Positions 9,769 through 17,027 of a DNA stretch of 64,000 bases are shown here, piece after piece. Below the pieces are notes generated by a model. The model searched no databases, was not told the DNA's origin, and saw only the letters and a list, made by a program, of their open reading frames with translations. The number at the start of each line of letters is the position of its first letter. The first letter of the stretch is position 1. Both the position numbers and the translations under genes were made by a program. The stretch comes from Sphingomonas ginsengisoli An et al. 2013 (lineage in GTDB: Bacteria; Pseudomonadota; Alphaproteobacteria; Sphingomonadales; Sphingomonadaceae). The stretch covers positions 1,054,001-1,118,000 of the forward strand of contig NZ_CP045434.1 of NCBI RefSeq assembly GCF_009363895.1. The letters run 5' to 3'.

Positions 9769-10223
9769 CGCGCGCGGTCCGAGTGATCGCCAGCGCACGG
9801 CTCGATCCAGCGCCGTCCTCTCGGGCCTTCCTCGCGCTTCCACAACACCGCTTCCGTCTTGAGGCGATCCATCAGCTGGTCAACCGCGTCGAACGCCGCG
9901 CGGCGATGCGCGGCCGCCGCCGCCACCCACACGATCGCCTCCCCCGGCGCCACCGCCCCCGCGCGATGGATCACCTGCAGCAAGTCGACCGGGCAGTGCG
10001 CCGCCGTCCGCTCGGCGAGCTCGCGCAACGATTCGGCGGTCCGCTCGGGATGATGCTCGAGCACCAGCCGCTCCAATGCCGCCCCCTCGGCGTCCGCCCC
10101 GCGCATCCGCCCGGTGAAGCTGACCACCGCCCCGCTGGTCGCCGGCACCGCCGCGACGAAGGCGCGATAGAGCGCCGCCTCGTCGAACGGCGTCAGGACC
10201 AGCTCGGTCACGATCCGCGTCAT
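9756..10223 (-). CDS. moaE: Molybdopterin synthase catalytic subunit MoaE
   Basis: 155 residues. [26 protein letters not shown] and the C-terminal [15 protein letters not shown] are typical; the lysines in this last stretch form the catalytic site that receives sulfur from MoaD thiocarboxylate. MoaE with MoaD turns cyclic pyranopterin monophosphate into molybdopterin. Start overlaps the moaD stop by 4 bases (ATGA). Confidence 0.95.
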   Translation of the reverse strand: MTRIVTELVLTPFDEAALYRAFVAAVPATSGAVVSFTGRMRGADAEGAALERLVLEHHPERTAESLRELAERTAAHCPVDLLQVIHRAGAVAPGEAIVWVAAAAAHRRAAFDAVDQLMDRLKTEAVLWKREEGPRGRRWIEPCAGDHSDRARWED

Positions 10224-10462
10224 CCGCCCGAAACCGGCGGCCAGAATTCGACGATCTCATCGCCCGCCAGCCACTGCTCCGGCCCGACGAAGTCACGCCC
10301 GACACAGGTCCGCACGCCCGGCCCCGCCAGCGCCGCGCCGAGCCCGGCCTCGGCCCCCAGCCGCTCGATCAGCGCCGCCACCGTGCCGCCCTCGCCGGGC
10401 CAGTCGAGCGCGCGCTCGCGCCCCGCCAGATCCGCCAATAGTCCGAAGAACCGCACTCGCAT
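10220..10462 (-). CDS. moaD: Molybdopterin synthase sulfur-carrier subunit MoaD
   Basis: 80 residues with the ubiquitin-like fold expected of MoaD (MRVRFFGLLADLAGRE at the start, [13 protein letters not shown] at the end). The terminal Gly-Gly is the site that becomes a thiocarboxylate and donates sulfur to the pterin through MoaE. It begins 9 bp after the tetR stop codon, so the regulator is the first gene of this operon. Confidence 0.94.
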   Translation of the reverse strand: MRVRFFGLLADLAGRERALDWPGEGGTVAALIERLGAEAGLGAALAGPGVRTCVGRDFVGPEQWLAGDEIVEFWPPVSGG

Positions 10463-10471
10463 GAAGCGCCC

Positions 10472-11068
10472 CTAGCCTGCCCGGCGCGCCACGTCGCCTG
10501 CCAGCCACGCGTCGAGGCTGCGGCGGACCTCGTCCACCACCGCCGCCTCGTCCGACGCATGCGCCAGCACGAACGCCCCCTGCAGCGCGGCGACCACGAA
10601 CAAAGCGTGGCGCGCCGCTTGGCCGTCGCCCGCCTCGCCAAGCTGCCGCTCGACCCACGCCGTCAGCCGCTTGAGCGGCGCCGCCGCCAGCGCCGGTTCG
10701 GCCCCCATCTGCCGCAGGTCGCGCGCGATCCCCGCCAGGGGACAGCCATACGCCGCATAGTTGGCGCCTCGCCCCGCCGCCCGCTCGAGTAGCAGCCCCA
10801 GCCGTTCGCGCGGGTCGGCACTCGCCGCCTCGAGTTCACCCAGCGACGCCTCGATCCGCGCCGTCCAGTCGGCGACCACCGCCTCGGCCAGCGCATCCTT
10901 GGTCCGGAAGTAATAGAACATGTTGCCCGGCGGCACGTCGGCGCCCCGCGCGACGTCGGCCAGCGCGGTCGCCGGCACGCCGCGGCGGTGGAACTGCTCG
11001 GCCGCCGCCGCGACCAGCCGTTGCCGCCGCACCGCGCCGCGTCCTTCGATTTCGTGAGCCCGTCCCAT
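10472..11068 (-). CDS. TetR/AcrR-family transcriptional regulator
   Basis: 198 residues from the ATG at 11068 (an ATG at 11110 would add 14 residues running through the palindromic operator). The N-terminal helix-turn-helix is clear: RQRLVAAAAEQFHRRG, ALADVARGADVP and NMFYYFRTKDALAEAV. The alpha-helical C-terminal ligand domain is alanine-rich and not matched to a subfamily by eye. Located 9 bp upstream of moaD and divergent from the cytochrome/oxidoreductase operon, so it probably controls both, and itself. The inducer is unknown. Confidence 0.92.
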   Translation of the reverse strand: MGRAHEIEGRGAVRRQRLVAAAAEQFHRRGVPATALADVARGADVPPGNMFYYFRTKDALAEAVVADWTARIEASLGELEAASADPRERLGLLLERAAGRGANYAAYGCPLAGIARDLRQMGAEPALAAAPLKRLTAWVERQLGEAGDGQAARHALFVVAALQGAFVLAHASDEAAVVDEVRRSLDAWLAGDVARRAG

Positions 11069-11087
11069 AAGTAAGTTGACTGACTTA
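11068..11087. promoter_or_regulatory. Candidate TetR operator at the divergent promoter
   Basis: TAAGTAAGT-TG-ACTGACTTA: the two 9-base arms match as inverted repeats at 8 of 9 positions around a 2-base centre. It lies exactly at the tetR start codon, in the 106-bp gap between tetR and the divergent cytochrome b gene. It is AT-rich compared with the flanks. Size and symmetry fit a TetR dimer site. Confidence 0.6.
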
Positions 11088-11174
11088 GTGGCTTTCCCTA
11101 CCCCCGGCAAGCAAGGAGTCGCTTCATGCTCACGCGTCCGCCGGGGATTGCCCTCAGGTCAGCCAGCCGCTGAC

Positions 11175-12062
11175 ATGGCGACCGTGCTCGACTCGCCCCT
11201 GCCCGAACCGAGGCCCGAACCGCCGGCCGCTCCGGCACCCGCCGACGCCCCCCGCGGCGGCGACCTCGTCAAGCGACACCGCCTGTCGACCCGCCTGTGG
11301 CACTGGGTCAACGCCATCACCCTCCTCGTCATGCTGATGAGCGGGCTGATGATCTTCAACGCCCACCCCCGCCTCTACTGGGGCCAATATGGCGCCAACT
11401 ACGACCGCGCCTGGCTCGAGATCGGCAGTGTGGGTGAGCGCGGCTTCGCCCGCGTCGGCCCGCTCAAGGTCGAGACCACCGGCGTGCTCGGCGTGTGGAA
11501 GGCCGAGAACGGCACCGTCCAGCACCGCGCCTTCCCCCACTGGGCGACTATTCCCTCGAGCTACAGCCTCGCCGACGCGCGCATCTGGCACCTCGCCTTC
11601 GCCTGGGTGCTGGCGCTCGGCCTCACCGCCTACATGATCGTCTCGCTGGTCAACCGCCACTTCCAGCAGGACCTGCGGATTCGCGCCGCCGAGGTCGCGC
11701 CGCGCCACCTGTGGCACGACATCAAGGACCATGCCCGGCTGCGCTTCCCGACCGGGATCGCGGCGCTGCGCTACAACATCCTCCAGAAGCTCGCCTACGC
11801 CGGGGTGCTGTTCGTCCTCCTCCCGCTGATCATCTTCACCGGCATGACTATGAGCCCCGCGCTCGATTCGGGCTGGTCCTTCCTCATCGACCTGTTCGGC
11901 GGCCGCCAATCGGCACGCTCGCTCCACTTCATCGCGGCCGTCCTGCTGGTCGGCTTCTTCATCGTCCACATCGTGATGGTGGTGCTCGCCGGGCCGATCA
12001 ACGAGGTCCGCTCGATGATCACCGGCCGCTATCGCCTGCCGAAGGAAAGGGACCCGGAATGA
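11175..12062 (+). CDS. Cytochrome b561-family membrane subunit
   Basis: About 295 residues from the ATG at 11175; the N-terminal 30 residues are proline-rich and cytoplasmic. Four membrane helices are visible, starting near HRLSTRLWHWVNAITLLVML, WHLAFAWVLALGLTAYMIV, LAYAGVLFVLLPLIIFTG and LHFIAAVLLVGFFIVHIVMV, with histidines placed to bind two b hemes as in hydrogenase or formate-dehydrogenase cytochrome b subunits. It should pass electrons between the quinone pool and the molybdoenzyme encoded next, whose start codon overlaps its stop (ATGA). Confidence 0.88.
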   Translation: MATVLDSPLPEPRPEPPAAPAPADAPRGGDLVKRHRLSTRLWHWVNAITLLVMLMSGLMIFNAHPRLYWGQYGANYDRAWLEIGSVGERGFARVGPLKVETTGVLGVWKAENGTVQHRAFPHWATIPSSYSLADARIWHLAFAWVLALGLTAYMIVSLVNRHFQQDLRIRAAEVAPRHLWHDIKDHARLRFPTGIAALRYNILQKLAYAGVLFVLLPLIIFTGMTMSPALDSGWSFLIDLFGGRQSARSLHFIAAVLLVGFFIVHIVMVVLAGPINEVRSMITGRYRLPKERDPE

Positions 12063-12826
12063 GCGATCCCGTTCTCGACCGGCGGACCCTCGTCCGCGGC
12101 CTCGCGCTCGGCGCCGGCAGCCTGACGCTGGCGGGCTGCGACAAGCTCTACGCCGTCCCCCAGTTCAAGCACCTGCTGCAAAGCGCCGAGGGGCTTCACT
12201 ACCGCACCCACCGGCTGATCGCCGGGTGCGACGCGCTCGCCCGCGAATATGACGCCGCCGACATGTCGCCGATCTTCCGCGTCAACGGCAATTCGATGCC
12301 CGCCGCCGCCGCCTATCAGGCCCATGCCGCCGCCAATTTCACCGACTGGCGCTTGGTCGTCGACGGCCTCGTCGCGCATCCGCTCCAGCTCACCCTCGCC
12401 CAGCTCCACGCTGCCCCGCAACGCGCGCAGATCACCCGCCACGATTGCGTCGAGGGGTGGAGCGCGATCGGCAAGTGGCAGGGGCCCCAGCTCGGCGCCG
12501 TGCTCCGCGCCGCCGGCCTGTCGAGCCGTGCCAACTTCATCGTCTTCCACTGCGCCGACGACAGCGGCGGGCGCCCCTATTACGAATCGATCGACATCGT
12601 CGACGCCTTCCACCCGCAGACCATCCTCGCCACCCACATGAACGACCAGCCGCTGGCGGTCCCCCACGGCGCCCCGATCCGCCTCCGGGTCGAACGCCAA
12701 CTCGGCTACAAACAGGCCAAGTTCGTCATGCGGATCGAGGCGCGCGAGCGGCTCGACGACCTGTTCGGCGGCAAGGGCGGCTATTGGGAGGATAGCGCCG
12801 GCTACGCCTGGTATGCCGGTATCTGA
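12059..12826 (+). CDS. Sulfite-oxidase-fold molybdopterin oxidoreductase, Tat-exported lipoprotein
   Basis: 255 residues. The N-terminus DRRTLVRGLALGAGSLTLAGC combines a twin-arginine motif with a lipobox (LAGC), suggesting folded export and lipid anchoring. The SUOX/YedY-type cofactor domain has the Mo-coordinating Cys in TRHDCVEGWSAIGKW, followed by VFHCADDSGGRPYYESID and PIRLRVERQLGYKQAK. It probably oxidises or reduces a small sulfur or sulfoxide substrate in the periplasm using electrons via the preceding cytochrome b. It is next to the Moco biosynthesis operon. A classical MsrP partner would be an MsrQ-type flavocytochrome, which this cytochrome b does not resemble. Confidence 0.9.
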   Translation: MSDPVLDRRTLVRGLALGAGSLTLAGCDKLYAVPQFKHLLQSAEGLHYRTHRLIAGCDALAREYDAADMSPIFRVNGNSMPAAAAYQAHAAANFTDWRLVVDGLVAHPLQLTLAQLHAAPQRAQITRHDCVEGWSAIGKWQGPQLGAVLRAAGLSSRANFIVFHCADDSGGRPYYESIDIVDAFHPQTILATHMNDQPLAVPHGAPIRLRVERQLGYKQAKFVMRIEARERLDDLFGGKGGYWEDSAGYAWYAGI

Positions 12827-13565
12827 CGTGCGCCGCGCCGCCCTGCTCATCGCCGCCCTGCTGACCGGCTGCTCGTCGAGCAGCGGCCAGCCGATGCGCG
12901 ACGCGCCCGCCAAGCCGGCCTCCCCGCCCATCGCCGGCGACGCCCGCCACCCCCGCGTCATTGAGCTGTTCCAGAGCCAGGGCTGCTCCTCCTGCCCGCC
13001 CGCCAATGCCAATCTGAACCGGATCGCCGACCGCCCCGACGTCCTCGCGCTCAGTTTCGCGGTGACCTATTGGGACCAGCTCGGCTGGAAGGACCGCTTC
13101 GCCAGCCCTGCCTTCACCCGCCGCCAATGGGACTATGCCCACGCCGGCGGCCGCAACCAGGTCGCGACCCCGCAGATGATCTGGAACGGCCGCCAGGCGA
13201 TCGTCGGCGGCAATCCCAGACAGGTCGACCAGCTCCTCCGCACCACGCCCCCGCTCACCGCCGGCCCGGCGATCGACGCCGCGCCGGGCGCGATCAACAT
13301 CGGCCCCGGCAAGCCCACCCAGCCCGCCACCGTCTGGCTGGTCCGCTACGATCCCCGCGTTCGCCAGGTCGCGATCACCGCGGGCGAGAATGGCGGCCGC
13401 ACCCTCCCCCACCGCAACATCGTCACCGAATTGAGCGACCGCGGGCGCTGGACCGGCGCTCCGCTGCGCCTCGCCGTCACCCCACCCGCCGATCCGGCTT
13501 GGAAGACCGCTGTCCTGCTGCAACAAGGGCCGGGCGGGCCGCTGCTCGCGGCGCGAAGGTTCTGA
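12813..13565 (+). CDS. DUF1223 domain lipoprotein (thioredoxin-like fold)
   Basis: 250 residues; the start overlaps the molybdoenzyme gene by 14 bases. A lipobox-like LLTGCSS follows a hydrophobic stretch. The mature part has the DUF1223 signature VIELFQSQGCSSCPPANANL (CxxC), then LSFAVTYWDQLGWKD and TPQMIWNGR. The family has a thioredoxin-like fold but its reaction is unknown; a redox or chaperone role towards the neighbouring periplasmic enzyme is inference. Confidence 0.85.
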   Translation: MPVSDVRRAALLIAALLTGCSSSSGQPMRDAPAKPASPPIAGDARHPRVIELFQSQGCSSCPPANANLNRIADRPDVLALSFAVTYWDQLGWKDRFASPAFTRRQWDYAHAGGRNQVATPQMIWNGRQAIVGGNPRQVDQLLRTTPPLTAGPAIDAAPGAINIGPGKPTQPATVWLVRYDPRVRQVAITAGENGGRTLPHRNIVTELSDRGRWTGAPLRLAVTPPADPAWKTAVLLQQGPGGPLLAARRF

Positions 13566-13570
13566 CATCC

Positions 13571-14332
13571 ATGCTGTTGCTCGCCGGCGGTTTCCTGTTC
13601 ACCGCCCTCATCTACGCCATGGTCGGGTTCGGCGGCGGCTCGACCTACACCGCGCTGCTCGTCCTCGCCGGGGTCGATTATCGCGCGGTGCCGGTCATCA
13701 GCCTGCTGTGCAACGTGCTGGTGGTGACGATGGGCACGCTCGCCTTCGCCCGCGCCGGCCACTTCGACGCGCGGCGGAGCTGGCCGCTGTTCGTCCTCTC
13801 GGTCCCCGCCGCCGCGCTCGGCGGCCGGCTCCCGGTCGGCGAGACGCTCTTCCTCGGCCTGCTCGCGCTGTCGCTGCTGTGCGCCGGGCTGACCATGTTG
13901 TGGCAGCCCTTCTGGCGCCGCGACGAGGAACCCGCCGAGCACCGCAGCGGCTGGATCGAGCCGCTCGCCGCCGGCCTGCTCGGCTTCGCCGCCGGGGTGG
14001 TCGGGATCGGCGGCGGCATCTTTCTCGCGCCCCTGCTCCACGTCCGCCGCTGGGGCAGCCCCAAGGCGATCGCCGCCACCTCGGCGATGTTCATCCTCGT
14101 CAATTCGCTCGCCGGGCTGGTCGGCCAGGCCCTGAAGGGCGCCGCCGCCACCACCGCCGTGGTCGCGAGCTACTGGCCGCTGTTCCCCGCGGTGGTCGCC
14201 GGCGGCGCGGTCGGCGCCCTGCTCGGCGCCCGTGCGCTCGACCCCAAGTGGGTCCGGCTGGTGACCGCGCTCCTCATCCTCTATGTCGCCGTTCGCCTCG
14301 CGCTGCGCTGGTATGCCGCCGTCACCGGTTGA
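13571..14332 (+). CDS. TauE/SafE (TSUP) family membrane protein
   Basis: 253 residues, about eight hydrophobic helices. The two TSUP half-repeats are visible as YAMVGFGGGSTYTALLVLAG and AAGVVGIGGGIFLAPLL with the ATSAMFILVNS segment. The family exports sulfite, sulfoacetate or other organosulfonates. It starts 5 bp after the DUF1223 stop and is the last gene of the molybdoenzyme operon, so a sulfur anion handled by this operon is a reasonable guess. Confidence 0.88.
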   Translation: MLLLAGGFLFTALIYAMVGFGGGSTYTALLVLAGVDYRAVPVISLLCNVLVVTMGTLAFARAGHFDARRSWPLFVLSVPAAALGGRLPVGETLFLGLLALSLLCAGLTMLWQPFWRRDEEPAEHRSGWIEPLAAGLLGFAAGVVGIGGGIFLAPLLHVRRWGSPKAIAATSAMFILVNSLAGLVGQALKGAAATTAVVASYWPLFPAVVAGGAVGALLGARALDPKWVRLVTALLILYVAVRLALRWYAAVTG

Positions 14333-14367
14333 CACTCCCGCCCAACCCCGACAAACGCACCCCCGGC

Positions 14368-14441
14368 GGCCCGATGGCGGAGTGGTGACGCAGAGGACTG
14401 CAAATCCTTGCACGCCGGTTCGATTCCGGCTCGGGCCTCCA
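14368..14441 (+). tRNA. tRNA-Cys (anticodon GCA)
   Basis: Folds as a complete cloverleaf by eye: acceptor arms GGCCCGA and TCGGGCC, anticodon stem GAGGA/TCCTT around loop CTGCAAA, T-arm GCCGG-TTCGATT-CCGGC, discriminator T and an encoded CCA. The loop gives anticodon GCA for cysteine codons. 36 bp after the TSUP gene. Confidence 0.97.
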
Positions 14442-14494
14442 CTCCTTTGAATTTGCGCGCTTTTCGGGCCTCGCTCGGCTGAGCCGACGCTCGC

Positions 14495-15889
14495 CTAATA
14501 GAGCCCGCCGATAGCCCTCACCGTATCGACCGCGGTCGTCATCTGCTGGGTTCGGACCTGGACCAGTGCCCGCTCGGCATCGAGCGCCGTCGTCTGGGCG
14601 GTCGCGACTTCGAGATAGTCGGCGGCGCCGTCGCGGTAGCGGATCAGCGCCAGGTCGCGAGTGTGGTCGGCCGCCGCCGCCGCCTCGCGCTGGTCGCGTT
14701 CCTGCGCGGCGAGCAGGCGCTGGCTCGCCAGATCGTCCTCGACCTCACGGAAGGCGGTCAGCACCGTCTCGCGATAATTGGCCGCCGCCTCGTCGAATTG
14801 CGCGCGGGCGACCCGCACGCCGGCGCGGCGGCGCCCGCCGTCGAAGATCGCCATCGCCGCCGACAGCGGCCCCAGCGCCCAGAAGCTGTTGGCGGCGCTG
14901 AGCAGCGCCCCCGACGACGCCTGGAAACCGCCCGCCAGCTCGAGCGTCAGCGACGGGAACAGCGCGGCGCGCGCGACCCCGATCTTGGCATTGGCCTCAG
15001 CCACCCGGCGCTCGGCCGCAGCGACGTCGGGGCGCCGCTCGAGCAGGGTCGAGGGCAGTCCGGCGGGGATCGTCGGCGCCGCCAGCGCCTGGTCCGCGAC
15101 CGGGATCGTCAGCGCCGCCGGCGCATCGCCGATCAGCACGGCGATGACATGCTCGTCGCGCTGGCGCTCGATCGCGACCGCGTTCAGCTCGGCCCGCGCG
15201 GTCGCGAGCAGGGTCCGCGCCCGGCTGACGTCGACGCCCGAGTCGATGCCGCCGTCATGCCGGGTCGAGGTCAGGTCGTAGGCGCGACGATAGGCATCGA
15301 CCGTCTGGCTCAAAAGCACGGTCCGCGCATCCAACCCGCGCATCTCGAAATAGGTGCTGGCGAGCTGCGCCTGGAGGCCGAGCCGCGTCGCCGCCACGTC
15401 CGCCGCGCTCGCCTCGGCCCCCGCCCTGGCGGCGCGGACCGAGTTGCGCACCCGCCCGAATAGGTCGATCTCGTAAGTAAGCGACGGCCCGACCGTCACT
15501 TCATTGTAGGTCGCCGAACTGCCCGGCGACAGCGGCCGCCCGGCGGAAATGCGCGTGCGTTCGGCGCTGGCGCTCGCGCCCACCTCGGGGAAGCGGGCGG
15601 CATTGGCTTCGCCGAGCAGCCCGCGCGCCTCATCATAGCGGGCGACCGCCGCGGCGAGCGACGGATTGCCCGCCTCGATCCGGCCTTCGAGCCCATTGAG
15701 GATCGGGTCGCCGAAAATCTCCCACCAGCGGCCGGCCGGCGCGAGGTTCATCCCCGCCGCCTGCCAGCCGCGCGCCTCCTTAAATTGCGCGGGCGTCGGC
15801 ACCGCCGGCGGCGCATAGGGCGGCGCCATCGCGCACGCGCCCGTGGCGAGCAGGAGCGCCCCGGTCAGGGCCGCCCTACCGCCCCGCAC
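14495..15889 (-). CDS. NodT/OprM-family outer membrane efflux lipoprotein
   Basis: 464 residues with a lipoprotein signal (ALTGALLLATGACAMAP). Two OEP repeats with the family motifs NAARFPEVGASASAERTR and LFGRVRNSVRAARAGAEAS in the first, and LLERRPDVAAAERRVAEANA and VLTAFREVEDDLA in the second. It provides the outer membrane duct of the tripartite pump encoded by this operon. Its start overlaps the adaptor gene end by 14 bases. Confidence 0.93.
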   Translation of the reverse strand: MRGGRAALTGALLLATGACAMAPPYAPPAVPTPAQFKEARGWQAAGMNLAPAGRWWEIFGDPILNGLEGRIEAGNPSLAAAVARYDEARGLLGEANAARFPEVGASASAERTRISAGRPLSPGSSATYNEVTVGPSLTYEIDLFGRVRNSVRAARAGAEASAADVAATRLGLQAQLASTYFEMRGLDARTVLLSQTVDAYRRAYDLTSTRHDGGIDSGVDVSRARTLLATARAELNAVAIERQRDEHVIAVLIGDAPAALTIPVADQALAAPTIPAGLPSTLLERRPDVAAAERRVAEANAKIGVARAALFPSLTLELAGGFQASSGALLSAANSFWALGPLSAAMAIFDGGRRRAGVRVARAQFDEAAANYRETVLTAFREVEDDLASQRLLAAQERDQREAAAAADHTRDLALIRYRDGAADYLEVATAQTTALDAERALVQVRTQQMTTAVDTVRAIGGLY

Positions 15890-17027
15890 GGGCGCCCGCT
15901 TGGACCTGGACCGGGTCGCCGTTCTGGAGCGAGTCCGGCGGGCTGTCGATCACCCGGTCAGACGCCGACAGGCCGGCGGTGACCTCCACCGTGCTGCCTA
16001 GATCGCGGCCGAGCGTCACGTTCTTCAGCACCGCATGGCCGTTCGGACCGACGGTCGCCACCTGCGTGCCCTTGTTGTTGGTGATGAGCGCGCTGGCGGG
16101 CAGCGACACCGCGCTGGCGGTCCCGGGAAGCGAGAAGCTCGCCTGGGCATAGGCTCCGGGTTTGAGCTCGCGCCCGCCGTTTGGCGCCTGCAACTCGACC
16201 AGCACCGTGCCCGAACTCGGATCGACCGCGCCCGCGCTGCGCACCAGCGTCGCGTCGAAGGTCCGCCCGGCATATTCGGGCAGCGTCAGCGCCACGTGCA
16301 TCCCCGGATGGACCTGTGCCGAATAGCTTTGCGGCACATGGACGAAGACGCGCATCCGGCTGACGTCGGCGACCGTGAAGAGCGGCGCCGCCCCCGCGCT
16401 GCCGGCGGTCACCAGCTGCCCGATCTCGGTCGAGCGGGTGGTGACGATGCCGCCGAACGGCGCGACCAGCCGGGTGAAGCCTTGTGTGAAGCGCAGCCGA
16501 TTGACGTTGGCCGCGGCGGCGCGGGTGACCGCCGCCTTGGCCGCATAGTCGCCGACCTTCTCGTCGGTCTCCTGCTTCGACACCGCATCCTTGGCCAGCA
16601 TGCTCCGCCAGCGCGCGGCGGTGGTCGCGGCGAGCTGCTGGTTGGCGCGAGCGGTCTGGAGGTCGGCCTCGGCAGCAACCAGTTGTTGGTCGACTTCCGG
16701 CGCGTCGAGCACCGCCAGCACCTGCCCCGCATGGACCGGTGAGCCGATGTCGACGAACCACTTGCGAACATAGCCGCTGGTGCGCGCATAGATGGGCGCG
16801 CTGTTCAATGCCTGCAGCGTCGCCGGCAGGGTCAGCTCGCCATTGGCGGTCGCAGCCGCGGCGTGGATGACCGACACCACCGGAACCGACCCGACCGCGG
16901 TCTCCCTGGCCAGCTCATGCTCATTGTGCTGGCGCGACGCGATGCCCGCGCCGGCAATCCCGAGCGCGACCACGGCGGCGACGATTCCGGCGACCTTGAG
17001 CGATCGTTGATTGCCGGGTTCAGGCAA
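15876..17027 (-). CDS. RND efflux periplasmic adaptor (membrane fusion) protein
   Basis: 383 residues. One N-terminal membrane helix (KVAGIVAAVVALGIAGAG) anchors it in the inner membrane. The lipoyl halves are VRKWFVDIGSPVHAGQVLAVLD and RLVAPFGGIVTTRSTEIGQ, flanking an alpha hairpin, followed by beta-barrel and membrane-proximal domains. It links the inner-membrane pump to the outer-membrane duct. The gene follows the permease with an 8-base overlap. Confidence 0.93.
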   Translation of the reverse strand: MPEPGNQRSLKVAGIVAAVVALGIAGAGIASRQHNEHELARETAVGSVPVVSVIHAAAATANGELTLPATLQALNSAPIYARTSGYVRKWFVDIGSPVHAGQVLAVLDAPEVDQQLVAAEADLQTARANQQLAATTAARWRSMLAKDAVSKQETDEKVGDYAAKAAVTRAAAANVNRLRFTQGFTRLVAPFGGIVTTRSTEIGQLVTAGSAGAAPLFTVADVSRMRVFVHVPQSYSAQVHPGMHVALTLPEYAGRTFDATLVRSAGAVDPSSGTVLVELQAPNGGRELKPGAYAQASFSLPGTASAVSLPASALITNNKGTQVATVGPNGHAVLKNVTLGRDLGSTVEVTAGLSASDRVIDSPPDSLQNGDPVQVQAGARAGR

